DNA of 64,000 bases from Burkholderia sp. GAS332 (lineage in GTDB: Bacteria > Pseudomonadota > Gammaproteobacteria > Burkholderiales > Burkholderiaceae). This document shows, one piece after another, positions 27,882 through 37,126 of the stretch. The notes under the pieces were generated by a model, which made no database searches, was not told the DNA's origin, and saw only the letters and a list, made by a program, of their open reading frames with translations. A program made the position numbers and the translations under genes. Position 1 is the first letter of the stretch. Every line of letters begins with the position of its first letter. The stretch covers positions 1,488,001 to 1,552,000 of the forward strand of contig FSRV01000002.1 in the NCBI GenBank assembly GCA_900142905.1, read 5' to 3'.

Positions 27882-28856
27882 GTGAATCTTTTTCCTTGCA
27901 CGCTGGTTTATGTGGATGTCGATGCGAGTCCGGGGCCCAACTCGAGGAATCGCGATCCGTTGTCCTATGTGAGTCAGGCGATCTGTTTGAACAACAGCTT
28001 GCGGCAGGTTGGCATGCCGACGCTGACGATCATGACCAACGCGCCGGCGCTGGTCGCGCAACGGCTCTCAAGCATCGCGCCGGCCCACCGGCCCGCGCTG
28101 AAGACGTTGAAGGCGACGATCGAGTTGCCGAAAAACACGCCGTTCTACGCTGCGCATTTCAAACTGGATCTGATGGATCAAGTGGCCGAATTTCTACCGG
28201 CCGACACGATGCTGTTGCTGCTCGATGCCGACATGGTCGCGTTGCTGCCGCTCGAGCGCAATCTGATCGAGCGCTGTGCTGAAGCGGGCCTCGGCGCCTT
28301 CGATATTTCGGATCAGGTCTTTCCGCCGTACGGCAGCGAGCGTGTCGTCGCGGATCTGGAAATTGTGGCAGACAGGCGGCTCAGGAATCCGCGCTGGTAC
28401 GGCGGCGAATTTCTTCTGGCGACACCCGCTGCATTACGCCGGCTGATGCCGTGCGCGCGGGCCTGTTATGCGCGTTATCTCGCCGAAATCGAGCGCCTGA
28501 GACATCATGGTGACGAAGCGTTTATTTCCGCGGCGCTGAATGCGCTGGTCGACGATGGGCAGGGTCTGATCGAGGTCGGCGCCTATCAGGCAGTCGGCCG
28601 CCATTGGCCCGGCAATAACTATCGCGACGTGCGCTGGTTTCGCTGCTGTTCGTTCGTTCATTTGCCAGGCGGCAAGGCGTTGCTGGAGAAAGAGGCGCAT
28701 TTCGCCGACTTTGTGCCCGACCGTTTCTGGCGGCATATGCGCGTGGCGCATCTGCGTGGCCGCGTGCGCCATGCGTTGAAACGCATCGCCCGCTTGCTGA
28801 GTGTGCAGCGTCTCGCCACGCTGTCGGCTTGCGCCTCGCGCAGAGCTAGGTCATAG
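27882..28856 (+). CDS. glycosyltransferase-like protein, orphan
   Basis: About 324 aa. GTG 27882 (MNLFPCTLVYVDVDASPG) is chosen because GAGGAG ends 4 bases upstream; GTG 27870 is in frame but worse. The central LLLLDADMVAL has an Asp-x-Asp typical of nucleotide-sugar glycosyltransferases of the GT-A fold, and KTPFYAAHFKLDL plus GGEFLLATPAALRRLM fit GT8-like enzymes. No signal peptide; the C-terminus is basic. Function is not recognised beyond this. It lies downstream of the sigma-54 activator, with a 380-base gap. Confidence 0.6.
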   Translation: MNLFPCTLVYVDVDASPGPNSRNRDPLSYVSQAICLNNSLRQVGMPTLTIMTNAPALVAQRLSSIAPAHRPALKTLKATIELPKNTPFYAAHFKLDLMDQVAEFLPADTMLLLLDADMVALLPLERNLIERCAEAGLGAFDISDQVFPPYGSERVVADLEIVADRRLRNPRWYGGEFLLATPAALRRLMPCARACYARYLAEIERLRHHGDEAFISAALNALVDDGQGLIEVGAYQAVGRHWPGNNYRDVRWFRCCSFVHLPGGKALLEKEAHFADFVPDRFWRHMRVAHLRGRVRHALKRIARLLSVQRLATLSACASRRARS

Positions 28857-28889
28857 CCTCTGCGGTGCAATGCAACACCGCGCCACCCA

Positions 28890-30311
28890 TCAGATCGTCC
28901 CGAACAGCGCCCGAGGACGATCCTTCAGCGTGCCCGTCAACAGTCTCAACGCACTCACAAGTTGATCGCGGCTCGTCGCGCAGGCGAGGTTGATCCGTAC
29001 ACCGTGCTCGATCTCCGAGCGGTCCACGGCAAACGCCGACGACGGCATCACCACCACGCCACGCGCCTTGGCATTCGCCGCAAAGTCGTCGGCACGCCAC
29101 GGCGGGGGCAGTTTGAGCCATACGAACATGCACGCGGGATCGGTCTGCAGCAGTTCCTGTGGCAATAACTCGCGAGCCAGGTCCTGCCGTGCGCGAATTT
29201 CGGCAAGCTGCGCGTCCATGATGTGGCGCGCGGTGCCGTCCTCGATCCAGATTGACGCGATCAGCATCGACATCGGCGCGGGCATCCATGCGGTGGTGCG
29301 CACCGCCTCCGCACAAAGCGCTGAGCTGTCTGGCGGACTCAGCAGATAGCCGAGCCGCAGGCCGGGCGCGAGAATCTTCGAGGTCGCCGCGAGGTGGAAC
29401 GTCAGTTCCGGACACAGGCTCGCGATGGTCGGCAGCCGCTGCGAAACCAGCGGGCCATATACGTCGTCTTCGATGATCGCCACGCTGTGCCGGCGTGCAA
29501 TGTCGACGAGCGCCATGCGACGCTCGAGACTCATTGTCGTAACCGTTGGATTCTGCAGGTTCGGTACCGTGAAAATTGCCTTCACTGGCATGCGCCGGCA
29601 GGCACGTTCCACCTCGTCGGTCAGCAGGCCGTCACGGTCGCTCGGAATGCCGACGATTTCGAACTGGAATACCGGAGCCAGCGCTTTCAGCCCGTAGTAG
29701 GTGAGCTGGTCGGCGAGGATCACGCCGTCTGTGCCGATCAGGCTGTTCAGCACGGCATACAAACCGTGCTGGGCACCACTCGTGACCACCACGTGGTCGG
29801 GCGTCGGCGTGAAGCCCGGCGCGGCCATCCAGCGGGCGCCGGCGGCACGCGCCCAGGCGGGACCTTGCGGTGGCTGGTACTCCTGCAATTGCGGGTAACG
29901 CGGATCACGCGGCAATTCCGCCAGCGTGCGCGCGAGGCAGTTGAGGAATTCGCCCGTAGCCGGCCGGTTGACAGTCAGGTCGATCGCCGCGTTGCTGGCC
30001 GCCTGGGCAGGTTCGACGCTTGGCATCGCTCCGCCCGTCACGAGCGACCCGCGCCGCTTGCTGCCGATCACCAGTCCGCGCAACTGCAATTCCTTGTACG
30101 CGCGGGACACCGTCGACACATTGATGCCCAGTTCGGTGGCCAGTTGCCGCTGCGGCGGCAGGCGGCTGCCCGGCGGATAGATGCCGCTGCGAATCTCGTT
30201 CTCGATCGAGCTGGACACCTCGACATAGGTGGAACGCTTCGTCTGCGCCGGCGCCCCATTGGCCCCACGCGTTGTGTCTTTGCCAGAAGCCATAAGAACC
30301 GATGTCTCCAT
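28890..30311 (-). CDS. MocR-type regulator: GntR domain fused to aminotransferase
   Basis: 473 aa. A winged-helix GntR domain (SIENEIRSGIYPPGSRLPPQRQLATELGINVSTVSRAYKEL, ~35-95) is joined to a class I/II PLP-dependent aminotransferase-like domain. PLP-site features visible are VVTSGAQHGLYAVLN, PNLQNPTV, IIEDDVYGPL and the lysine region LAATSKILAPGLRLGYL. Such proteins use PLP or amino-acid adducts as signals. It is divergent from the permease/oxidase operon and a candidate operator lies between them. ATG 30293 is a possible later start. Confidence 0.91.
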   Translation of the reverse strand: METSVLMASGKDTTRGANGAPAQTKRSTYVEVSSSIENEIRSGIYPPGSRLPPQRQLATELGINVSTVSRAYKELQLRGLVIGSKRRGSLVTGGAMPSVEPAQAASNAAIDLTVNRPATGEFLNCLARTLAELPRDPRYPQLQEYQPPQGPAWARAAGARWMAAPGFTPTPDHVVVTSGAQHGLYAVLNSLIGTDGVILADQLTYYGLKALAPVFQFEIVGIPSDRDGLLTDEVERACRRMPVKAIFTVPNLQNPTVTTMSLERRMALVDIARRHSVAIIEDDVYGPLVSQRLPTIASLCPELTFHLAATSKILAPGLRLGYLLSPPDSSALCAEAVRTTAWMPAPMSMLIASIWIEDGTARHIMDAQLAEIRARQDLARELLPQELLQTDPACMFVWLKLPPPWRADDFAANAKARGVVVMPSSAFAVDRSEIEHGVRINLACATSRDQLVSALRLLTGTLKDRPRALFGTI

Positions 30312-30470
30312 ACAAAACGGCTTTGTCCGCGATTGTGCGGAATTTTGCCGATTCTATACCAGACAAGCGTCTTGGCAACGCCTAAAAACGGGGCTTCGGA
30401 ACGGCTGGCCTCCGCGACGCCAATGTTTGCAAGGACCGCGCCATAGACCATCCAGGGAAAATGCCAGGGC

Positions 30471-30513
30471 CACACAATGTGAGTTTTAATTGCACACAAA
30501 AAAATATTGTGTG
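30471..30513. promoter_or_regulatory. candidate MocR operator (CACACAA repeats)
   Basis: CACACAA occurs at 30471-30477 and again at 30493-30499, 22 bp apart (about two helical turns). The second copy forms an inverted repeat with TTGTGTG at 30507-30513 (7-bp gap). A possible -35 TTGCAC (30490-30495) overlaps. Direct plus inverted half-sites are the usual pattern for MocR/GntR fusion regulators. The site lies 87-129 bases before the permease start and ~160-200 before the regulator start. Confidence 0.6.
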
Positions 30514-30599
30514 ATTCTAATCGCAAGAGTTTGTCTGGTGGCGTGCGTGCCAAGGTGTCGCCGGGCAGTGTCCTGATTCTGTCTGCAGGAGTTTCCCCG

Positions 30600-32030
30600 A
30601 TGAGTGTTCCACAGTCCCCACAAGTCCCTTCCGCGCCAAAGCTCGGCTCCGCACTCCGCCAACGGCATGTCACGATGATCGCGCTCGGCGGCATCATCGG
30701 CGCGGGTCTGTTTGTCGGCAGCAGCGCCACGCTCGGCACGGTCGGTCCGGCGGCGTGCGTGTCGTATCTCGTGGCCGGTATCGTCGTGCTGATGGTGATG
30801 CGCATGCTCGGCGAAATGGCGCTGGCGGTGCCAGGCGCCGGGTCGTTCACCGAATATGCGCGTATCGGCCTCGGCAATTGGGCAGGCTTCACCAGTGGCT
30901 GGCTCTACTGGTATTTCTGGGTGATCGTCGTCGCGGTGGAAGCGGTGGCTGGCGCGGCGATCCTGCAACGCTGGATTCCGGCGCCGGTGTGGGTCATCGG
31001 TCTCGTGCTGCTATCCGTGATGACGCTGATTAATCTGCTGTCAGTGAAGTCGTACGGCGAGTTCGAGTTCTGGTTCGCATCGATCAAAGTCGCGGCCATC
31101 ATCGTGTTCATTGCGATCGGCGCGGCGTATCTGCTCGGGTTCGGCCATGCCGGCAGCGCAGTCACTAATCTGCTGGGCAATCGCGGGTTTATGCCGTTCG
31201 GCGCGATGTCCATCTTCGCGGCCGTGCCGACGGTTATTTTCGCGGTGGGCGGCGCGGAAATCGCGACCATCGCTGCGGCCGAATCGGACGACCCGGCTAA
31301 AAGCGTCGCGGCCATGACGCGCTCGGTCATCCTGCGGGTCATCACGTTCTATGTCGGCTCGATGTTCCTGATTGCGTGCATCGTGCCCTGGGGCAGCATC
31401 GCCACCGGACACTCGCCGTTTGTCGCCGCACTCGAAACGATGCGCGTTCCCGGCGCGGCCGACATCATGAATGCAATCGTGCTGGTCGCTGTGCTGTCCG
31501 CGCTGAATTCGGGCTTGTACGTATCGTCGCGGATATTGTTCCGTCTCGCGGAGCGCGGCGACGCACCCAGCCCGCTGCTGAAGCTGACGCCACACAAAGT
31601 GCCGAGACTGGCGGTGCTGTTGAGCAGCGTCGTGGGTTATGTGGCGATTGTCGCGGCGATCGTGTCACCGCAAGGCGTCTTTCTGTTCCTCGTGAATGCA
31701 TCCGGCGCGGTCATGCTGTTCGTTTATCTTGCGACGGCATGCGCGCAGATCAGCATTCGCCGGCGCATCGAGCGCACCGAGCCAGAACGCCTAACGCTGC
31801 GGATGTGGTTGTTCCCGTGGCTCTCCTATGCGGTGGTGGTGGCGATTGTCGGCGTGCTCGCGGCGATGGGCGCCGATCCGGCACTTCGCCCGCAACTGAT
31901 GGCGAGTCTCGCGAGTCTTGCGATCGTCACCGCGGCGTATCTGCTGGCGGCACGACGCCGGCCGAGCGAAGGCACCGCGACGGGCTATCTGTCGCAGCTC
32001 GGTGTCGCTTCGATGGAAGGGCGCAAGTGA
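30600..32030 (+). CDS. amino-acid permease (APC superfamily, GabP/AnsP-like)
   Basis: A 476-aa inner-membrane permease with about 12 helices. The first helix region MIALGGIIGAGLFVGSS and PGAGSFTEYARIGLGNWAGFTSGWLYWYFW are characteristic of the proton-coupled amino-acid/GABA permeases. AGGAG lies 8 bases before ATG 30600; a longer frame upstream runs through the operator and is discarded. Its TGA overlaps the next ATG, so the oxidase is translationally coupled. The substrate is probably the amino acid sensed by the divergent MocR regulator. Confidence 0.9.
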   Translation: MSVPQSPQVPSAPKLGSALRQRHVTMIALGGIIGAGLFVGSSATLGTVGPAACVSYLVAGIVVLMVMRMLGEMALAVPGAGSFTEYARIGLGNWAGFTSGWLYWYFWVIVVAVEAVAGAAILQRWIPAPVWVIGLVLLSVMTLINLLSVKSYGEFEFWFASIKVAAIIVFIAIGAAYLLGFGHAGSAVTNLLGNRGFMPFGAMSIFAAVPTVIFAVGGAEIATIAAAESDDPAKSVAAMTRSVILRVITFYVGSMFLIACIVPWGSIATGHSPFVAALETMRVPGAADIMNAIVLVAVLSALNSGLYVSSRILFRLAERGDAPSPLLKLTPHKVPRLAVLLSSVVGYVAIVAAIVSPQGVFLFLVNASGAVMLFVYLATACAQISIRRRIERTEPERLTLRMWLFPWLSYAVVVAIVGVLAAMGADPALRPQLMASLASLAIVTAAYLLAARRRPSEGTATGYLSQLGVASMEGRK

Positions 32031-33259
32031 TGTCGGAGATTGCCATCATCGGTGCGGGATTCATCGGCCTCGCGAGCGCTGCGGCGCTGATGCGCGACGG
32101 CCATCGAGTCACGCTGTTCGATCCGGCCGGCGTAGGGCAGGGTGCGTCGTTCGGCAACGCCGGGACCTTCGCGCACTATGCGTGCATTCCGGTCAACAAC
32201 CCCTCCGTGTTCCGCGATTTGCCGCGCTTTCTTCTGTCGAACGACAGTCCCTTCAGATTGCGCTGGGGGTATCTGCCCCATCTCGCACCGTGGCTGGCTC
32301 GCTTCATGATGAGCTCGCTGCCGCGGCGTTACGAAGCGAGCGCCGCAGCACTCGCCGCGTTGCTCGATCGCGCTAGCGATGGTTATGCGCCGCTGCTCGC
32401 AGACGCAGAACTGGCGCGTTTCGTTCGGGCACGCGAGTGCCTCTATTTGTATTCGAATACGGCTTCGTTCGATGCGGCGCGTCCTGCACTCGATCTGCGT
32501 CGGCAGTTGGGCGTCACCTTCGATGTGCTTGACGGTGGCGACATCCGGGCGCTCGAACCGTCGCTCGCGCCGATATTCGAGCGCGGCGTGCTGTTCAGCA
32601 ATAGCTGGCACCTCTCCGATCCGCAAGGCTTTCTGCAGGCGCTTTACGGCCAGCTTGCCAAGCAAGGATTGAAGCTGGAGCGCTCCACCGTCCACGCCGT
32701 GGCGCCTTCCGCAGACGGCGCGGCCCTGACCGTCGACAGCGCCACGCGACGCTTCGGTCATGTGGTGATCGCGACCGGCGCGCGTTCCGCCCAGTTTGCC
32801 AAACAATGCGGCGACGCCGTCCCGCTCGATACGGAGCGGGGTTATCACGTTCGTTTTCCGGGCGCGCAACAACTGGTGTCGCGACCGGTTGGCTGGGCCG
32901 AACGCGGCTTTTACATGACGCCGATGAGCGACGGCCTGCGCGTCGCGGGCACGGTCGAACTGGCGGGATTCGGCGACACGCGCAACCGCTCGCTGATCGA
33001 TCTGCTGACGTTTTCGTCGAAGCGCGCCTTACCCGCGCTCGATACGCCGGATAGCAGTTGGCTGGGGTTCCGTCCGACGTTGCCAGACGGCGTGCCGGTG
33101 CTCGGACGCTCGCGCTCGAGCGAGCGGGTGATCTATGCATTCGGCCACCAGCATCTTGGATTGACGCTAGCCGGCGTGAGCGGACGCATCGTCGCCGATC
33201 TGATCGCACAGCGTGCGCCGCCGCTCGATCTCGCGCCTTACTCGGCAACGCGCTTTTGA
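32030..33259 (+). CDS. FAD-dependent D-amino-acid dehydrogenase-like oxidoreductase (DAO/DadA)
   Basis: 409 aa. The dinucleotide-binding motif IAIIGAGFIGLASAAALMRDGHRVTLFD opens the protein, and FGNAGTFA, RGYHVRF and the C-terminal FGHQHLGLTLAGVSGRIVADLI are DadA-like. The start overlaps the permease stop (TGATG). It may oxidise the amino acid brought in by the permease; D-amino acid, glycine- or sarcosine-type substrates are all possible. Confidence 0.88.
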   Translation: MSEIAIIGAGFIGLASAAALMRDGHRVTLFDPAGVGQGASFGNAGTFAHYACIPVNNPSVFRDLPRFLLSNDSPFRLRWGYLPHLAPWLARFMMSSLPRRYEASAAALAALLDRASDGYAPLLADAELARFVRARECLYLYSNTASFDAARPALDLRRQLGVTFDVLDGGDIRALEPSLAPIFERGVLFSNSWHLSDPQGFLQALYGQLAKQGLKLERSTVHAVAPSADGAALTVDSATRRFGHVVIATGARSAQFAKQCGDAVPLDTERGYHVRFPGAQQLVSRPVGWAERGFYMTPMSDGLRVAGTVELAGFGDTRNRSLIDLLTFSSKRALPALDTPDSSWLGFRPTLPDGVPVLGRSRSSERVIYAFGHQHLGLTLAGVSGRIVADLIAQRAPPLDLAPYSATRF

Positions 33260-33391
33260 TTTTCTTTTGAGGCTCTGACCGGACAGGTTGTCTCACGTTA
33301 CGACAAGCATCGCAGGACGGATTCGACGCGTCGCGCATCGGATCGGCCAACCTACACATCGCGCGACGTTACATCACGCAAGGAGCGCATC

Positions 33392-34543
33392 ATGAATCGT
33401 CGCTATTGGCTGTTGAGTGCCACCGTTTGCGCACTCGTCACGACTATGTCGTCTTCGTGGGCGGCCGACCCTGAAGTCGTCAAGATCGGTTTCGTCGGGC
33501 CGTTGACCGGCCCGGTTGCACGAGTCGGCAAAGATCTGCAGTACGGCGCGCAATTGGCGCTCGATGAAGAGAACGCGAGGCATCCGGTTGTCGGTGGAAA
33601 GCCGGTCAAATTTGTGCTCGACGTGCAGGACGATCAGGCGGACCCCCGCGTGGCGATTCAGGTCGCGCAGAAACTGGTCGACGACGGCGTAGTGGGCGTA
33701 ATCGGTCACTACAACTCGGGGTGCAGCATTCCGGCGTCGACGGTCTATCACCAGGCAGACGTCGCGATGATTACGCCGGGCTCGACTAATCCGCAACTCA
33801 CCAAGCAAGGCTACAAAAACGTGTTCCGCACTATGGGGCATGACGGCATTGGCGGTGTCGTGGCAGGGCACTTCGTGGTGGAGCAGATGAAGGCGAAGCG
33901 CATCGGCATCATCGACGACCGTACGGCATTCGGGCAAGGGCTGGCGGATGCGTTCGAAAAAGGCGCAAAGGAAGCGAACGGCAACATAGTCGACCGCGAG
34001 TTCACGAACGACAAAGCGGTGGATTTTCGCGCCATCCTGACGACGCTCAAGAGCAAGAACGTCGATCTGATTTTCTTCGGCGGTCTGGACGAACAGGGTG
34101 CGATGCTGGTCAAGCAGATGCGTTCGCTGGGCATGCAAGCACAACTGTTCGGCGCGGGTGCGCTGAAGAGCAATGCTTTCCTGCAGATCGCCGGCGCGGC
34201 GGGTGATGGTACGCAGGATCTTGAACCCGGTCCGGCGCTCGACAAGCTTCCCGCCGCGCAGGAGTTCGGCAAGCGCTATAAGGCGCGCTTCAATCAGGAT
34301 GTTGAGCTTTACGCGCCGTTTGCCTACGATGCCGCACTCGCCATGATCAAAGCGATTCACAGCGCCGACTCGCTCGATCGCGCGAAAATCGTCGATGCCC
34401 TGTCGAAAGTCAAGGTCACCGGTGTGACCGGCAATATCACCTTTGACCCTTATGGTGATCTGATCAAGCCGCCGTACACGCTCTTCCAGGTCCAGCAAGG
34501 ACAGTGGAAGAGCATCAAGACAGTGGGCGGCAGCGGCGTCTAG
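33392..34543 (+). CDS. periplasmic branched-chain amino-acid binding protein (LivJ/LivK-like)
   Basis: 383 aa with a signal peptide ending SSWAADP. It has the type I periplasmic-binding fold with VVKIGFVGPLTGPVARVGKDLQYGAQLALDEEN, GVIGHYNSGCSIPAS and TPGSTNPQLT. AAGGAG precedes the ATG. It lies 132 bases after the oxidase on the same strand and may belong to the same regulon. No LivH/M/G/F genes are present here. Confidence 0.92.
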   Translation: MNRRYWLLSATVCALVTTMSSSWAADPEVVKIGFVGPLTGPVARVGKDLQYGAQLALDEENARHPVVGGKPVKFVLDVQDDQADPRVAIQVAQKLVDDGVVGVIGHYNSGCSIPASTVYHQADVAMITPGSTNPQLTKQGYKNVFRTMGHDGIGGVVAGHFVVEQMKAKRIGIIDDRTAFGQGLADAFEKGAKEANGNIVDREFTNDKAVDFRAILTTLKSKNVDLIFFGGLDEQGAMLVKQMRSLGMQAQLFGAGALKSNAFLQIAGAAGDGTQDLEPGPALDKLPAAQEFGKRYKARFNQDVELYAPFAYDAALAMIKAIHSADSLDRAKIVDALSKVKVTGVTGNITFDPYGDLIKPPYTLFQVQQGQWKSIKTVGGSGV

Positions 34544-34569
34544 TTCACGGCGCCAAAGCAGATGGGGGC

Positions 34570-35343
34570 TTAGGCTGGCGAGGACGGGAAAAATCCGTGG
34601 TACCGAAACGTATCGGCAGGCGTGGGCGCCACGAGCTGACCCGTTGCGCCAACCGACAACAGCGTCTCCACGGTCTCGGTACGATTCGAAACGAACACCC
34701 ACTCGGCCGTTGCGTCTTGCGATGCCGGCGCCGCCTGAATCCGCTGAAGCGCGGCGAGCAGGGCGCCACTTTCCGGTGCATGGATAAGGAAACCTTCGTT
34801 CGCGAGAGCCGCAGTGCTCAGCCCCAGTTCGAGGCAGATCTGCGTGCGCAGCGGCGCCTCAAGCTGGTTCGCGCGACGGGACTGCTGCACCAGTTGGTAG
34901 GTCGTTTCGTCGACAAGTACGCCCTGCCTTTGCAACGGCGTTTTCTGCCACGCTTCTGGAGGACAGCCCTTGCTTTCCGGTACCAGCGCAACGAATGGAT
35001 TGATTTCAGCAGGATAAATCCGGCACACCAGCGGCCTTTGTTCATAGATGCCGCAGCGCATGTCCGCGTGTAGATTCGGACACGCGCCGGTGAACGCCGC
35101 GGCGAGAATGATCGAGATGCGCACCGGCAACGTTCCGCTCATCGCAGGCGTTGAACGCGCCCGTTTGTATTCGGCTTGCGCATTGCCAGGCTCAGGCTCG
35201 ACCGGCCATGGAATGGCTTCGCATATCAACTCCATTTTCCCGCCCCGCTGAAGCCAATCGATCGCTTCGTTGACTGTCAGCGCCAGGCGCAAATCGTGGC
35301 AGCAGTTGCCGCATGCGGTGCATTCGAAATTGATGTCATCCAC
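34570..35343 (-). CDS. YkgJ-family cysteine-cluster protein
   Basis: About 257 aa. The N-terminal FECTACGNCCHDLRLALT and later CGIYEQRPLVCRIYPAEINPF are the conserved cysteine motifs of the YkgJ/CxxCxxCC family, thought to bind zinc or iron. GTG 35341-35343 (VDDINFEC) is chosen. It has an AGAGAG-type ribosome-binding site and avoids overlapping the patatin gene; the longer frame starts at TTG 35440-35442. The C-terminal ~110 residues are variable. Function unknown. Confidence 0.78.
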   Translation of the reverse strand: MDDINFECTACGNCCHDLRLALTVNEAIDWLQRGGKMELICEAIPWPVEPEPGNAQAEYKRARSTPAMSGTLPVRISIILAAAFTGACPNLHADMRCGIYEQRPLVCRIYPAEINPFVALVPESKGCPPEAWQKTPLQRQGVLVDETTYQLVQQSRRANQLEAPLRTQICLELGLSTAALANEGFLIHAPESGALLAALQRIQAAPASQDATAEWVFVSNRTETVETLLSVGATGQLVAPTPADTFRYHGFFPSSPA

Positions 35344-35438
35344 CCTGATTCTCTCTTCAAAAAGTCGGCGTTGTGCTTGGTCGGAACAGAGGCGAAATTC
35401 TGACAGCGGCCCAGCAAATAAATGCCGGTTGGCTGGCC

Positions 35439-36350
35439 TCAATGCGCCGTGTGCGAATGCTGGCGTAATTCGCCCGGAATGAAAGCGCGTTCAAGACCGC
35501 CGCCATCGAGCCAGGCGCGTGTCGTCTCGGCGGCACGGTCGATCAAACGATCGCATTGTGTGTAGTCGTAAGGTGAAATGTCGAGCGGGCAAAGCGGGGG
35601 CACCACGAAAATGTCGGCGCGAGTGGTGTAGAACTCCAGATCGCGAACGAGTTGGCGTGCAATGACCAGTGTGAGCGCGTGCATGGCCTGAGCAATCGCG
35701 CTGGCAGGCGGCGCCCGCAGTGCACAGGCGAAACCCGCCGGCAGCACGATCACGCGGGTCGCGCCAAGCGCAATGGCAACCGATATCGGCGTGTTATTGG
35801 CGACGCCGCCATCGACCAGATCCACACCGTCGATGCGTACGGGTGGAAACACGCCGGGAATCGCCGCACTTGCCAACACCGCATCCACCACCGGACCGGA
35901 CGATATCACGATCTCGTTACCGGAAAGCACATCGGTAGCAACAACATGCAACGGCAGCGCCGCTTGCTCCACGCGCATAAATGAAAGGTTCTTTTCGAGC
36001 AGCATACGCAGCGCGGTCGCCTCCACGAGATGTGGCCGGCGCCGCAGCACCATGTCGAGCAACCCAAGCATCGAGAACGGCATGATGTCCTGCCGGCGGA
36101 TCCGGCACCACAAGGACTCGAGCATGGCCACGCCGTCGCGATTCGGACTTCCCGCGAAATACGCGGCGTTGATCGCGCCCGCGGATGCACCGACGACGAA
36201 ACCCGGATGCTCGCCCCGATTGAGCAGTTCCCGCAACATGCCGACTTCGATCGCCCCCAGACTGCCGCCGCCGGAAAACACGAAGGCGGTCAGCGGGGCG
36301 CGAGGCGGGTTGGCGTGCAGATCGGACAGCGTGGAATCAATCGATGACAT
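35439..36350 (-). CDS. patatin-like phospholipase
   Basis: 303 aa. The glycine-rich oxyanion loop FVFSGGGSLGAIEVGML, the nucleophile motif GASAG (Ser ~56) and the catalytic Asp in LVDGGVANN (~180) form an intact Ser-Asp dyad. No signal peptide, so the target is probably internal lipid. GGGAGG precedes the ATG. It is followed on the same strand by the YkgJ gene and is divergent from the HAD gene. Confidence 0.9.
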   Translation of the reverse strand: MSSIDSTLSDLHANPPRAPLTAFVFSGGGSLGAIEVGMLRELLNRGEHPGFVVGASAGAINAAYFAGSPNRDGVAMLESLWCRIRRQDIMPFSMLGLLDMVLRRRPHLVEATALRMLLEKNLSFMRVEQAALPLHVVATDVLSGNEIVISSGPVVDAVLASAAIPGVFPPVRIDGVDLVDGGVANNTPISVAIALGATRVIVLPAGFACALRAPPASAIAQAMHALTLVIARQLVRDLEFYTTRADIFVVPPLCPLDISPYDYTQCDRLIDRAAETTRAWLDGGGLERAFIPGELRQHSHTAH

Positions 36351-36434
36351 GTCGGCCTCCCGTGCATACTGTACAAGACTGTGCTTAACCCCGGTTCCTT
36401 GTTTCCTGAATGCTTTCGACGCGAGGGCAACAGC

Positions 36435-37058
36435 ATGACTGCACCCATCACGCTAGTCCTGTTCGACATGGAGGGCGTTCTGTCCCACTACGACCGTTCA
36501 GCGCGGGTCGATCGTCTGGCGGCAATCTCCGGCCAGACGCCAGAAGCCGTGCGTCACGCGATCTGGGGATCGGGGCTCGAAGCCCGTGCCGACGCGGGGC
36601 AGATCAGCGACGACGATTATCTGGGCGCGCTCGGCGACCTGCTGAACTATCCCGTGAGCCGGGATGACTGGTTGAGCGCGCGCCACGCATCGATCACGCC
36701 AAACAAGGACGTGCTCGCGCTCGCCGAAAGAGTCGCCGAACGTCACCGGATCGCGGTGCTCACCAACAACTGCCGTTTGCTCACCGAGCATATCGGCTTC
36801 CTGAATCCACCCGTCGCGCAGCTGTTCGGTCCTCACGTCTATGCGTCCGCCGCATTCGGTGCAGCGAAGCCGGCCGCTCAAACCTATCTTCGCTGCGTGG
36901 AGCAACTGGGTGTTTCCGCAGCCGAAACGCTTTTCGTCGACGATACGGACGCCAACGTAACGGGCGCACTCGACGCCGGCCTGCAGGGATACCGGTTTGT
37001 CAGCGCCGACGCGTTGTCGGCGGAACTGGCGCGTTACGGCCTGATCGAGCAGACGTAA
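36435..37058 (+). CDS. HAD-superfamily hydrolase with DxE motif
   Basis: 207 aa, subfamily IA-like. Motif I reads LFDMEGVLSHYD. The nucleophile is Asp ~11, but the usual acid/base Asp two residues later is Glu ~13. Motif II is LTNN, the lysine region is FGAAKPAAQTYL and motif III LFVDDTDANVTGALDAG. It is otherwise a normal-looking phosphatase. The Glu may alter rate or reaction. ATG 36435 has GAGGG upstream; a longer frame to 36381 lies in the divergent promoter. Confidence 0.86.
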   Translation: MTAPITLVLFDMEGVLSHYDRSARVDRLAAISGQTPEAVRHAIWGSGLEARADAGQISDDDYLGALGDLLNYPVSRDDWLSARHASITPNKDVLALAERVAERHRIAVLTNNCRLLTEHIGFLNPPVAQLFGPHVYASAAFGAAKPAAQTYLRCVEQLGVSAAETLFVDDTDANVTGALDAGLQGYRFVSADALSAELARYGLIEQT

Positions 37059-37126
37059 GGCGTGCGGCATGGGCGCATAAGCGAACGTACGAGGCGCTGA
37101 AGCGTAGCGTCTGCCTCAAACCATGC

